NCBI GenBank assembly: GCA_014898415.1
Contig: RCTD01000016.1
Location: 1,054,001 to 1,118,000, forward strand
Direction of reading: 5' to 3'
Length of the DNA: 64,000 bases
Source: Stromatinia cepivora
Taxonomy: Eukaryota; Ascomycota; Leotiomycetes; Helotiales; Sclerotiniaceae
The position numbers and the translations under genes were made by a program. The notes under the pieces were generated by a model that worked only from the letters and a program-made list of their open reading frames with translations, had not been told where the DNA came from and ran no database searches. Each line of letters begins with the position of its first letter. Positions within the stretch are counted from its first letter, which is position 1. Of the stretch, positions 10,450 to 23,119 are shown piece after piece.

Positions 10450-13400
10450 CGAAAGTAATTTTGTATAAAGTTTTATTATTCTATTGACAATTATATTATA
10501 TATATTGATATAATTAATGGCGATTTTTTCTTTTTCTATCAAATCCCTAATGAAATAATAATTGATATTTATATATTTGGATCGTTTATATAAATATAGA
10601 TTCTTAATTAAAACTAAAGTATTTTGATTGTTATTAAGTATTTGAATTATATTTCCGTTTTTTCCAATATAATTTGATTTAAATAAATCTTTGAGTATTT
10701 ATACAATTCATTTTTTTTGTTTGATAAATATTATTATTACAATATATTCTGATTCTATATTAAAAATAGTTATAAATATTTGTTTCTTGTTAATCTATAA
10801 TATAAAACCTTTATAGAATATTATAATTTCTTTTGAAATACTTTTTTGGTTATATTTGTTATTAATCTAATCTATATCTATATATACCTTTATTATATTA
10901 TCAAGTATATTATATTCTTTGTAAATATCAAATTGTATTCCCTTTAATCCGAACTATAGTTTCTGTTTGATTGTTGATTGTAGATATTGTATTAGATTCT
11001 TTAAAGCTATAGTATAATATTTTGTTGATTTTGCTATAAATTGTGAAAATCTTTTAATTAAGAATATTATATTTGATTAAATGTATATTATTAAATGAAT
11101 TATATTTCTTATTCGTTATTGATATTTGTTTATATCTATTAGTTCATCATTATTAGTTATTGGACGGAGATGGATATAATTCATTATTGATAGTTTCTTG
11201 GTTTGGTATTGTTTATATGTAATATTGTATTTGGTTAGTATAATGTTGAGATATTCTTTTTGGTTTATAATTAATGTATATATTTTTCTATTATAAATGA
11301 TTTTAACATTTAGGATTTTATTAATCTCCTTTAAATTCTTAATATTAAAATGAATTGATAGTTTTTCATCGAATTAAATGATTTATAATAATATATATAA
11401 TATAATAACGATATTATCGATATATATTAGTAATATTATATTATGATCTTTGGATATATATAGATATGGGTTTATCAAACTTTGTATAAAGTTTATATTT
11501 AAAAGTTTTTTCTTTAATAATAAATTTTAGTCTTTTTTAGTTTGTTTCAAATTATATAGATTTTGTAGGGTTTGTAGTATATATTCTTTTTCGATTTTGA
11601 TACTTTGGGGTGGTTCGAGATAGATCTTTTTTTTTAAATATAATTCAGTAAAGGTGTTTTTGATATCGAAATATGAATATTCCAAATTTTCTTTTATAAT
11701 AATAATTAGGAATAGTTTGAATGTATTTAGTTTCATTATTGATATAAATATTTCATTGTAATCTTTTCCTAATATTTGATTAAATTTTCGAACTATTAAT
11801 CTTGCCTTGAATTGTTTTATTTTGTTTCCTTAATTTTAATTGTAAATATTTATTTTGTTGAAATTAGATTATTTCTTTTAGAAAATATATATTTTTCTCA
11901 AATACTATTTTGAATCAAAGATATAATTTCTTTTTGGATAGTTTCCTTTTATTTTTCAGAATGTTCTTGATTCAATATTACTTTTTTATAAGTTCTTGGT
12001 ATTTTGATTCCCAGAATTTCTTTAATTGGATATATTATATTTTCTGTATTATTTATATTTATCAACGAAATCATGAAATCTGAAACGATTTTGTTTTTGA
12101 TATAAAGATCTATCTTATAAATAATTGGGATTATAATTATAATATATTTTATACTTTCTTAAATTTTGGCCTATATAGATATCGCAATTAATATCTTTAT
12201 AATCTTGTTTTCCTGTTTTCTTTCAGGATCTTGTTCTATATCTCTTTTCTGTTTTCGTATTAAATATTTTAAGGATTTGTTTTCAAGATTTATTATATCC
12301 TTTTATTCGATTTCAAATGATTATGGATTTACTTCGCTTTTTGATTCTATTGAAATAAATTTATTAGCAAAATTTAAGATGGTCTTAAATTTTGCTTCTG
12401 ATATAGATTCAGGGTTTGCAAAAATTGACTCTTGAATTGGAATCTCTAAAATGATGAATTCGATATTTGAAGTATTCTTAAAAGAAGATTTTTGATTTGT
12501 TTTTTGAATATTGTCATTTTCATTTTTATTATATATTGATATTGATATATCTAATTTATTTGGTTTCAATTCAATAATTGAGATACTTAATACAATCATT
12601 GAACTCAATATAATATCTATTGGAGAGAATATTTGGAACAAAAGTGATACAAATATTATATTAAATATTAAGGATAGAAAAGGTATCTTGTTTGCTGCCG
12701 ATTTACTATGAAATCTTTGATCTGATTCTATATTCTTTGTTCCTTATAAATCTGATTTACAATTTCTTAATTTAAGATCCAAATCTTCTCCTCGATGAGA
12801 TTCATTTATGATTACTTTATTTAATCGAAATATATAATCTAATTCTAAAGAATACACTTTGATATATTTGTTCATAACTTTTGAGTATTCTAAGAATACA
12901 CCGATTCTTGAAGTATTCTGCAATTTATCATATCTTTGCCTTTTCGGAATAATCTTGGGATTGATATAAGTATAATATTTACTCCCCCAAACTTTGTATA
13001 TTTTTATATCTAGTATTATATTTGTAAAAGCTTTTATAAGGGATCGATCTATTTTATTTATATTAGGATTAATATTAATACGATTTCTGATATAAATATT
13101 GTATTTTATAGTTTCATCCCAGAATTCTAATAATAATCTAGTTTCTTTTAGTATTGCTTTTATATCTGTTTCTGCAATCCTTATATTCTGTTTTGCGGAT
13201 TTGTTTTGATATAAAAAGGCAATTATTGTAATTTCGGATTATGTGTTTGATAATCATTTACAAATAGTTTGTAGGAATTCCAATGTATTATCAATCCTAA
13301 TTACAATGATCTTTTCTTTAGTAGTTAATTCCATTTCCTTTTTCTAAGTTTTCAATATTTGAATTATATCGTCTTTTTGTTTAAATAATATAATCCAATT

Positions 13401-14048
13401 TACTTTTGTACAATTATTAATGATTAATATGAAATAACGATTCCTTCGAATCGATTTTGGGAATAATCCTGCAATATCGAAATATATAAATTCGAGTCTC
13501 TTTGATTTATATAGATTCAATTATTTTGGAATATAATTAATTATTTTAATGAATATATACATTTTGTAGATATCTAATTCAATTGAGATCTTTATTGATT
13601 TGATTATATTGAATATTTTATATAGATTCTTGATCTTATTTGAACCTAAATAATTGAATCTTTGATATTATAATAAATATCTTTCTTTTTCTTTAAATAT
13701 TAATTCGTTATTAGTATCTTTGGTATTATCAATTATCTCTAAAGAAAAGCCTTTTTCCTGAATATTTTGATATATATTCGAATAAAAAACTATATCTTTG
13801 TATCCTTTGATCATATATAAAACCATATACATTCCGTTTTGTATTCTAATATAAATAACTTTCTTATTATTCTTTTTGAAATATATATGATAAAAATTGA
13901 ATTCCCTTTGTAGCCCTATTTTACAGATCTTTTTTTTTAATAATAAGTTTATTTTTAATCCTAATATATATAATATATTTGAAAGTAATATCTTAGAATC
14001 ATCTTTGTATATTATATCTATTAAACCCCAATAACGATAATATATCAT
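10450..14048 (-). pseudogene. Copia gag-pol polyprotein remnant
   Basis: Several domains remain readable despite RIP. The GAG-pre-integrase block at 14048-13668 contains IIYKDDSKILLSNILYI and a GLKINLL stretch. The integrase core near 13510-13340 keeps FDIAGLFPKS (first catalytic Asp) and has LIINN where IIDN is usual. The RT at 11736-11527 has FDIKNTFTE, LEPPQ and LYNLKQ. The RT active site at 11424-11413 reads YIDN instead of YVDD, an Asp-to-Asn change from G-to-A. The RNase H region has NNQ in place of DNQ and RSKYIN in place of RSKHID (10584-10561). Between integrase and RT (about 12,640-12,320) is the usual low-complexity linker, giving the long open stretches on both strands there. Stops in every domain make the protein non-functional. 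Confidence 0.92.
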
Positions 14049-15526
14049 TTTTTTATCAATCTTTATTTTTTATTTAATAATAAAATCTATTAATTTGAAT
14101 AATAAAGATTGATTAGATATATATAAAGAAACATTTATATCGATATACTATTTGCTAAAAAAAGTTTTATTAATAATCTTCTTTATCAAATTATAATCTT
14201 CCTTTATTATATCCTTAATATCGGAATTTGATTCAGAGATATTATTAATAGGATATATTTAATCTTTTTTATTGAAGTAAACCTTCTTCAGATTCGATAA
14301 TCCTTTTTTCTTTTAGTAACAAAGATAATTACAAAGGAGTTTGCTGGTTTGTATTAAATATAGGTAATCTTATATATAATGATTTTCTTTTTGATACAAA
14401 TCGCAAATATTATTTGAGATCTCGAAATCTGATTCTTGATATCGAAAAATATACCTAAATCCTTTTACAATTTATATTTGTTTTGATTCATTTTTAAAAC
14501 GAAATTCCTTAATCTACAAATACTTGATCTTATTATTGATATTAAGGTTAATTTGGATATTCAATATATCCATTACTTTTTGATAATCGATTGAAAGATT
14601 ATATATTAAAATCAAAAACAAGATAATATTTTGATATATTGATCGATAATTTTTATTTACAATCCTTAATTTCCTTTTATACTCTTTCAATTTGTTTCAA
14701 GTTTTGATAATAATTATATCGGGATGAATATCGAATTGAAATTTGAAATTCTGGATCATTATTATATATATATTAGCTGTAATTATATTGACTCTAATAT
14801 ATTTTGATTTAAGATATCTTCAAAATATATATACTATTGAATATTTGTTGATAAAGACTTCGTTATTATTATTAAATATTATACAAATATATAATAATAT
14901 ATTTACTTCGTTCTTTAAATATTCCGATTTCAATTCGATATTGTAATATATATAACCATTGATTTTGTAGGTAGATACTGTATTGGGTCCTACAATTTGT
15001 ATATATTCGTTTAATGTTTGATCAATTATATAAAACTATCCTTTTCCTTTCAATTATATTTTCGTTTATTTGAATTATTGTTTATAATTGTTTTGATCGA
15101 ACTTCGAAGGATTATTTGATTTCGATATTGTAAAAGTTTCTTATTGTTTAATGAATATCAAAAATAATCTTTAGGTTTTTAAAACAATTTTAAAAAATAT
15201 GTAACAAATAGATTCGGGATAATAAAGAAATATAAAAATAAAACAATAAGAAAATTCATAAAATCATATTATAATATATTTTTTTGTAGTTATACAAACT
15301 TGCTTTTCACTTTTGTTATAATTCTATATCAATATTATACAAATTGTTCTTTGTTTTGATCTATAATATTATAAATTATAAATTATATTATTATATTTCA
15401 ATTTTGCTTCGATGATATTATATAAAAACTCTGATTTTCATTCTATTTTACCCCTATTAACTATACTAATCCTTTTTCGATTTGCTTTGCTTTTTAGTTA
15501 TTACTATATAATTGGATCTTATAATT

Positions 15527-15692
15527 TGTTAACTTTTGGTATAGAAAGTAATAGTATTGTTGATTATATAGGTTGAACTAAGGATCTATTATTCTAATAG
15601 GAGTAGAATTGAGGTTATTCCCAAATATGGTCTGTGCACCAGTGTGATCACGTGACCTCAATTCTAATCCTATGATGGCCTCATTTCCAACA
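15527..15692 (-). repeat. Copia LTR, right copy (5' LTR of the minus-strand element)
   Basis: 166 bp, TGTTAAC to CCAACA. It is much less altered than the left copy: the stretch around 15640-15660 keeps GTGCACC and CACGTGACC. It holds the element's promoter end. Confidence 0.93.
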
Positions 15693-16699
15693 TAATATAA
15701 TATTAAATAAAGATAATTATTAGTATTTGATTATATAATAAATAATTTATACTAAATAATAATCTATATAAAGTATAAATAGCTTTGTAATATATTTCAA
15801 TAATTTAAAGGAGAAGATTGAATTGAAGATAAAGAATATTCGGAAAAAAATATCTTTTAATAGATCTATTTTTTTATATTATTAAAAGAATTTCGGAATC
15901 ATTTTAATAATTTAAAAGTAGAAACGAATTGATTAAGCAAATATACTATTTGAAGAATATAAATAAAATATATTATATAATAAATTTCTTTAATATATTT
16001 TGTAATTGAAAATAAAATAACTTTTTTATATAATCAAATCATTCTTTTAATTCTTTTCAAAATAGATAATCTCAATAACAAAATAATTTATTATTGATTA
16101 TCGATATATAATTACAATTTCAATACTTCAAATCTCTTTTTATAAAAAGGAAAAATAAAAGAATTTCGAAGGAAGATTATCGAGAATAAAAGCTACAATA
16201 TTATCGTTATCAATAATCAGATCATTATTCAAAAGAGTATATTAATTCATATATTTATTGATAATATAAAAGCAATTATTCTGTTTATAATTGTTCTATA
16301 TATTTTTTGTTAAATAATAATCAAAGAAATATTAGGATTCAATAATGATTTTAATTATTTTAATGATTTTGGATCCTTAATAAAAGGAATGTACTATTTT
16401 AATTATCGAAGTAATTTTCAAGGTTGATAATATTTCGATAAAGATGTATTATTTTATTGATTCTGAAATACAAATTAATATTATTTAATAAAACAAATGT
16501 ATCGAATAAGATTGAATTTTTGATTTAAGTAAAAGTATTTTATTAATATCAATTAATAGGATTAATATATTTTTTTATAATAATTATTAATTTGTTATTG
16601 AGATAATAAACGAATATAAGGAAAAAAGGATATATATTCATTAATTCATTATTGCTATTCTGGATTTATTTGGGATCGATATTATTTTAGGATTATTTT

Positions 16700-19600
16700 A
16701 GCTTTAAATAGTAAACCTAGATATCGATTAGTAATCGATTTTTTTCTGTTTTAAGTTTATATTATAGGATTTGGAAATAACAATGGTTAAGGAATTATAT
16801 AAAGAAATGAAAATTGGGATTAGAATCTGTATTTTATTATTTGAAATCTAATCAATTATAAGATCATCATTAAATATTAAGAGTATTTTTATATTATTAT
16901 TTTTGCAAATATTTTTTGAGTATAAAAAGTACAAATAAATTTTCTTTGGAAATGAAAGTAATATATTCCTTAATTATTATTTGATGGAATATTATATTAA
17001 TCTTGAATTTAGATCAATTCCTTTTTAGAATCTAATATATAATTTTTCGGAAGAAGAATTAGTGATTCTATAAAAATATTTTAAAGAATATTAAAAAAAA
17101 GATTGGATTTATTATTTGATTAGTTTTGTTAAAATATCGATTATATTTATCTTAAAGAAAGATGATAATTATAGATTATATATTGATTATTGTAATTTTA
17201 ATCGGATTATAAAGAAGAATTATATTTTTTTATTTTTAATTAACGAATTATTGGATTATTTAAAGCAAGGGGTTTTTTTTTACAAAACTCAATCTTAAAG
17301 ATATATATTATCGAATATATATATAAAAAAACAATAAATGAAAAACAATGTTTTGTCTTTATTATAAACAATTCGAATATTTAATTATACTTTTTGATCT
17401 AATTAATACCTTTGTTATTTTTCAGATATATATCAATTAAGTATTCATTCATTTTGCAAATAACATTTATATTATATATCTAAATGATATTCTTATTTAT
17501 TCTAAAGATAAAGAAATTTGTATTGTTAATATTCGTAAAATCTTTATTAGATTATTTGAATATAAATTCTATACTAAATTAAAGAAATATATATTTTATA
17601 TATATGAAATAGAATTTCTAGGTTTTATTGTATCAAAGAAGAATATCATTATAGAATTAAATAGAATTCAAATTATTATTGAATAATCAATATCAATATT
17701 CTTTTACGAAATTCAGGTTTTTTTAGACTTTACAAATTTCTATTGATGATTTATTATAATCTATTTGTAAATTATTTATAGTTTAATAAATCTATTATAA
17801 AGTATCAAAAAGGGGAAAACTGTATTGGAATTCAAATAGATAAAAGAAGTTCAAAATGTTTTTGATAATTTAAAAGAGGTTTTTATTATTATATTGATAT
17901 TCTAATATTTCGATTTAATGTTCTGAATCTTAATCGAAATAAATATTTCTGGGTTTATATTAGGATATATACTTTTTCAATTATTTTTTGATAATATAAA
18001 CGATTTTATTATTTTTTGATAATATCTTATTATCTTTTATTCAAAGAAGTTTAATTCAATAGAATAGAGATACTTTATTTATAATTAAGAACTTTTGATT
18101 ATTTATATAGTTTTTATTCAATAATAATATTATATTATAAATAATTGATATATTATTGTAATCAAAATAGATTATAATAATTTTTAATATTTTATAAAGA
18201 AAAAAGAATTCAATAATAAATGAATATAATAAATCGAAATCCTGATTATTTATAATTTTATAATTATTTATAGATCGAACAAATTAAATTTTATTGATAT
18301 TTTGTTGAAATGATTAAATTATATTGAAAATATAAATAATATTAATAAGATATTATTTCTATTATAAAATAAATTGAAAAGTATTATAATAATAATTGCG
18401 ATTTTTTTTCTTTCGAAAATAGAGATAAAATTCTTGTAGAATATTATAGATTTTTTTCAGTAGAAGGGGTATAGTTTGTTTTTATATGACTTTGAAGAAT
18501 CGTTGATAGAAATTGATTGTAAATAATTGATATTATATTGAATAATTAGTATATTAATTAATAACGAAATAATATTTGAATTAATATTGAAATTGATAAG
18601 AAATACTTTATTGTAGTTTCAAAAGAATAATGATTTTATATAAGACAAAGAATATTGGAAATATTGATATAATTCAATTGAAAATATTGTATTTTGGAAG
18701 ATCAATATTGATGATTTGTTTATTTATAATAGATATATTTTTATATTATTAAATGAAATTATAAAGACCGAAATTTTAAAGGTTTATTATAATGATTTTA
18801 TAAAAGATTATTGAAGTATCAAAAAAATCTGGGAAATCTTGAAAAACAAGTATTTCTGATTTAATATAATGAAAAATATAAAAAGATATATATAAATATA
18901 TATTATTTATTAATAAATAATTATAAAATATTATCAGTTTTATAGCAAATTACAAATTTTATTATTCCCTTTTGATTTTTAAAAAGAAATAATAATGGAT
19001 TTTATTATAGATTTATCTTCTTTAAAGATAAATAAATAAATATATAATATTGTTTTTATTATTATCGATAAATATATAAAGTTCATTTGATATATTTTAA
19101 TCAATAAAACAATAATTTTATTCGAATTAATAAAAATTCTGTTTTAATATATTTTTAAGGATTTCGATATATCAAAGGGAATAATTTCAGATCGAGGATT
19201 ACAATTCGTAAAGAAATTTTAGGGGAATTTGTTTTTCTATTTAAGAATATATTACAAATTATTGATGGTATTTTATTTACAAATCAATAATTAAATAAAA
19301 TAATGAAATCAGAATTTAATTCATTATATTATTGATTATATTAATTAAAGATAAAATAATTAGGTATCATTATTATTTTTAACAGAATTCATTTATAATA
19401 TAATATAGTATAATATGATTAGCAAAATACTTTTTAAAGTAATATATAAATATTTATTTATATTTAATTATATCAATAAAAATATTGATATCAAAGGAAA
19501 AGTATTTGTTATATAAGAATATATTGAATCGTTAAATTAGGAAAAAATAAAGTTGATAAAAATTTGGAATAATTTAATGAAGAAAAGATCGAAGAATAAT

Positions 19601-20010
19601 AAGAAAGATTTATTTCAATAATTTTATATTAATGATAAGGTTATATTTAATATTAAGAATATCAAATAATTATAATTCAAAAAGAAATTCTTCGATTGTT
19701 TTATAGATCCTTTTATTATCATTAATATTATAAATAATGAATAAGTATACAAATCAGCATTTTTATTATTATATAAAATATATAATATTTTTTATATTTT
19801 GTTGTTTGAATTATGATTTGAATGCGAAGGTATTGTTGATTCTTTACTTTCCAAAGAAATCGAAGGATATATAGAATATAAAATTGAAAAAATATTAGTT
19901 TATAAAAAGAAAGGATAAAGAATATAATATCTAATATAATGAAAAGATTATTAATTAATAGAAGATATATAGAAAACTTTACGAAATTTAATATATATTA
20001 AAAGGTATTT
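16700..20010 (+). pseudogene. Gypsy A1 pol remnant with chromodomain-like end
   Basis: RT: 17116-17298 contains LYIDYCNFNRIIKKN and LINELLDYL, matching the LRLCVDYR..N and LINELLDRL blocks of Gypsy RT. The active site at 17477-17488 reads YLNDILIYS (YLDD with Asp changed to Asn). RNase H: GFILGYILFQL near 17950 and FYSKKFNSIE near 18036. Integrase: MDFIIDLSS at 18995, IIIDKYIKF near 19070, and ISDRGLQF with the second catalytic Asp at 19190-19192. Near 19815-20010 a frame with EIEGYIEYKIEKIL, stops at former Gln codons and a WKDY-like block fits a chromodomain, as in chromoviruses that target heterochromatin. Many TAA, TAG and TGA codons lie at former Gln, Trp and Arg positions. Confidence 0.9.
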
Positions 20011-20480
20011 AAAGAATTACAAAAAAGAAAATATATTGTTATTATAATAACAACAAAAAATAAAGAAATAATATTATCAAAGTATATTACAAAAATAAAG
20101 GAGATTTGTATTTATATTAGAAAATTAAAATACTTATATTTAAAAACTCTTATATAATCTATTTACTCTAATATATCATTAAAAATATATCATTTTCATT
20201 TTGTTATTAGATATTCATATTTTTTTCATTCTTATATCTTTTTCTTCAATAATTCATTCTTATTTATATTATCCAAATCCTCATCAATATCTGATTTCAT
20301 CGATTGATAAAATATTCATTGAATATGTTTTTCGATAACAGGATTCCAATAGAAAATTCATAGAATTATTGTGGAAATAGATATAAAGAGAGATTTATTT
20401 ACATTTTATAATCGAAATCCAAGAAATCTATTAATGTCTAATCATCGATTAATTAAATTCAACTCATTATATTCATTATA

Positions 20481-20726
20481 TTAATCCAGAAGCTTTTTCA
20501 TCAATTGATCATACTCATCTAAAACAGTACTCACATCATTATCACTGGAATTCTTTAAAAAGTTGAGACCCTTAGCTTGAATTATTGACTTCTCTATTGC
20601 AGGCGCTATTGACGATAATGTTACACTCGCTTCAGGAACTGGATTTGATTTACCAGAACTTGCCGGAAATAAGAGTGGTATATTAATCATCAGGATCTTT
20701 TCCTTTTTAAACCTTTTAAAACTCAA
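20481..20726 (-). CDS. Antisense ORF in Gypsy A1, downstream of pol (81 aa, probably truncated)
   Basis: The frame from ATG 20726 to TAA 20481 encodes a protein with a basic start (MSFKRFKKEK), a central Ser/Pro/Ala part (PASSGKSNPVPEAS) and a helical, acidic end (DEYDQLMKKLLD). The same frame extends upstream past a TAA that may be a mutated CAA, through KTFKSVFVKRKALELAELF near 20,830, so the original protein was longer. It lies between the chromodomain-like end of pol and the 3' LTR, on the opposite strand. The patch keeps many C and G while DNA on both sides is AT-saturated. The equivalent place in A2 (about 61,440-61,720) carries a heavily mutated version, so this belongs to the element. 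I do not recognise the family. Confidence 0.55.
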   Translation of the reverse strand: MSFKRFKKEKILMINIPLLFPASSGKSNPVPEASVTLSSIAPAIEKSIIQAKGLNFLKNSSDNDVSTVLDEYDQLMKKLLD

Positions 20727-21899
20727 TAACTTAATATCAGATTGTTATAAATCCTTGTTATTGTTATTAAAGAGTTCAGCTAATTCCAATGCTTTTCTTT
20801 TGACAAAAACCGATTTGAAAGTTTTTCCCGATAGATTTCATTTTGATTATTCGAAATATAGTAATTTATAACTTCTTCGCTGGTATTTCATTAGTATTTC
20901 GGATATTTTTGATCTTATTTTTAACTATCTTTCGATATACCGATTTCGTTGACAAAATACAAACAGATTTCGATGATTTAGATCGAATTAGAGAAGTCTT
21001 AGAAATTTCCTCTTGATTCTTCTTATTAATAATATTTTCTAATTTATCTTCATTTATTAATTTATTTATAAACTATTAATATAATTATACAATTATTAAC
21101 AAGAAAAACAATAAATTATACCAAATATATCAACAAAATATTACCACAAATTTATATATATCTTCATCAATTTCATCAACTTTTTTATTTATATATTTAA
21201 TATCAATATAACTTCCTTTATATTATAAAATAACTATATTAAATTATATTTCTTTTATTTATAAAAGAAAACCTTTATTTTTTATATAAATTTAATTTAT
21301 CAATCCCTCAATTTCTTTAATAATATTATTTTTCAAATGAATTCATTTTAACTATTTATTATTTATAACAAAACTACAACAAACGATTTATCGCGGAATT
21401 AATGTTTTTTAGTAATATTATATAGGATTTTTTCTTTCAGATATATTCTGTATATATAAGATCAAATTCTTTTGGAAAAGAGTATTCCTTATTTATTATT
21501 TCTTCTTTAAACAAAGATTTTGTATTTTTATAATAAACAATATATTTAATATAATAAATATATATAGAATATATAAATTGCAAAGATATACAAATTGAAT
21601 GTATTATTAATTCAGGAAAAGATTGAGATACAATAAAGAAAATAATAAAAGTTTTAAAATATAATATTGCGATTATAATAAAGAAATTACAAAGATTTGA
21701 AAATGAAACTTTAAAGGGTTTATATAATCTTCAAAAAGCAGATTATATATATTTTTGTTATTATTATTATTATTATTATTATTTATCTTTTTATTTGTTA
21801 TACAAAAATAATTATATATTATAATTGTATTATTAATCAACAATTCCTTGTAATTACAAATGTATCAGCAATTCATCAGCTTTTCAAGAGTAAAGCCCT

Positions 21900-21909
21900 G
21901 AAGGGAAGA
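21900..21909 (+). other. Polypurine tract before the 3' LTR of Gypsy A1
   Basis: GAAGGGAAGA lies 3 bp before the 3' LTR, in the right place and strand to prime plus-strand DNA synthesis. Purine runs on the plus strand contain few RIP targets on that strand. Confidence 0.6.
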
Positions 21910-21912
21910 CTT

Positions 21913-22205
21913 TATTATAATTGCTAGAAAGATATTATTAATAAAATTAGGAATATTCTATAAGGATATAGTTTTATTATTAAAGATAAATATATAATCA
22001 ATAGTATACTATTATTCGATTAGAAAACTCTATAAAATCTCTATATTTATTAAATTCTAATATACAATCAATAATTTATTATTGTCCCGATATTACTCTT
22101 TATTAAATTTAGAAGAAAGAAGTTCTTTTAAATAGAAAAGGAATAATGAAAAGTTTTACGATTGTTTTAGGACTAGTTGATTCTTTGCCATTTGTGACTC
22201 TGACA
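21913..22205 (+). repeat. 3' LTR of Gypsy A1
   Basis: 293 bp. It starts TATTATAATTG (TG changed to TA) and ends GTGACTCTGACA intact, directly followed by the ATTTT target repeat. Confidence 0.9.
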
Positions 22206-22314
22206 ATTTTGTTAATATAATATTGTTATATAATAGAAATCATATATTTAAAATTATATTTAATTTTTTTAAAATTGTTTTAAGAAATCTTTTATTATAT
22301 TAAAGATTAATTAA

Positions 22315-22623
22315 TGTTACGGAAAGTCTTGCGATCCCCTGTATTCTACAGGGGATCAAGGGTATACTTTCCAACCGGGATAAAGGCTCTTCTAAACCCT
22401 ATCAATCTCTTTGATCGATAGATAATCCTGATATACTAATAATTGAAGATCTAGTTTAATCGAGATATTTATCAATTAAATAACCATTCATTTATTCTAT
22501 ATATACAACCTTCGATCTATATAATCAAAAATAAATCATTCAATTCAATTTACTCTACCAATCATATATACTACCTATTCCCCGATCCCTGAAAGTGCTC
22601 TGTAATCATACTATCCCGTGATA
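22315..22623 (+). mobile_element. Solo LTR of a further retrotransposon (Gypsy-type ends)
   Basis: A 309-bp segment of almost normal composition begins TGTTACGG and ends CGTGATA (CA mutated to TA). It is flanked by ATTAA on both sides (22310-22314 and 22624-22628). An 11-bp perfect inverted repeat (22333-22343 with 22347-22357, GATCCCCTGTA) forms a hairpin near its 5' end. No internal region is present, so it is a solo LTR left by LTR-LTR recombination. It sits in family D; the copy near 44.6 kb is uninterrupted here. It carries far fewer transitions than its surroundings. Confidence 0.85.
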
Positions 22624-22986
22624 ATTAATTAATTGTTTTAATAATTCTAAAAACAGTAAATGTTATTCGAATTTATATTTAAGAAATTTATATTTATTGG
22701 TAATAATTTGTATATAAATCTTTGGTTGTAAAAGATATAGAGTTTATTAATTCAATTTTTATTTTTCAAATATTTATTAATAATATTAAACAAAATTTTA
22801 AAATAGTAATATATATAAAATATTTATTTAATTTTATAGAAAATATTTTTGTTTAAATAAAAATATTTTATGAAAGGATTTATAAATAAGTAGTATAATT
22901 AATATATAATTGTTTGTTCAGAATTCAGAATATTGAGAATAATTATTTAATATAATTATTGATTCAATTTTATCATGGCATGAGAT

Positions 22987-23119
22987 AGGGCCTTAAATAA
23001 TATAATGATATTCTACAAAGAAGGAAAAAATATATTAAAAGGAGTACCGACTATATAGAAAATAAATATTTAAAGCAACTAGAAAAACTAATTAAGAATA
23101 AATTGTAAATTCATAACAA
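22987..23119 (-). repeat. Right terminal inverted repeat of D1
   Basis: Reverse complement of the 9006-9137 arm. It keeps GGGCC and GTACCGACT blocks lost in the left arm. Confidence 0.85.

Larger units (their letters stand above)
10217..15692 (-). mobile_element. Full-length Copia LTR retrotransposon nested in Gypsy A1
   Basis: Two 166-bp LTRs (10217-10382 and 15527-15692) start TGTTAAC; the right one ends CCAACA. The flanking 5 bp are the same (TAATA at 10212-10216 and 15693-15697). Coding remnants are on the minus strand in Copia order: gag-pre-integrase (14048-13668), integrase (about 13520-13340), RT (11736-11400), RNase H (about 10690-10490). The element is 5,476 bp, a normal length for Copia. 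It interrupts the 5' (gag) part of A1 and is therefore younger than A1. The LTR pair differs by roughly 28 sites, all but one of them transitions. Confidence 0.95.
9317..22205 (+). mobile_element. Full-length Gypsy (chromovirus-type) LTR retrotransposon A1
   Basis: Direct repeats at 9317-9579 and 21913-22205 are LTRs. The left one begins TGTTATGATTG and the right one ends GTGACTCTGACA. The flanking 5 bp are identical (ATTTT at 9312-9316 and 22206-22210). A purine-rich tract lies just before the 3' LTR. Pol remnants on the plus strand run RT, RNase H, integrase, chromodomain-like, the Gypsy order. Without the nested Copia (5,476 bp plus one 5-bp target repeat) the element is about 7.4 kb. The gag region (9580-10211 and 15698 to ~16600) is too degraded to recognise. 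The 3' third is clearly less mutated than the 5' part. Family D copies at 37.5 and 44.5 kb show the same site without the insert. Confidence 0.92.
9006..23119. mobile_element. Family D terminal-inverted-repeat element, copy D1, split by nested insertions
   Basis: The sequence starting at 9006 (TTGTCACGGGTTCACC) reappears as the reverse complement ending at 23119. With the Gypsy element (9317-22205), the solo LTR (22315-22623) and one copy of each duplicated target removed, about 906 bp remain. It has long inverted ends and no coding capacity that I can see. This resembles a non-autonomous DNA transposon (MITE-like or foldback). Flanking target duplications are unclear: TAG to the left and TAC to the right do not match exactly. 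Related copies lie near 37.2, 44.2 and 50.4 kb. The superfamily cannot be named from the ends alone. Confidence 0.75.

Noticed and set aside
12166..12711. Plus-strand ORFs of 89 and 66 codons
   Set aside because: They lie opposite the low-complexity linker between integrase and RT of the minus-strand Copia and are shadows of it.
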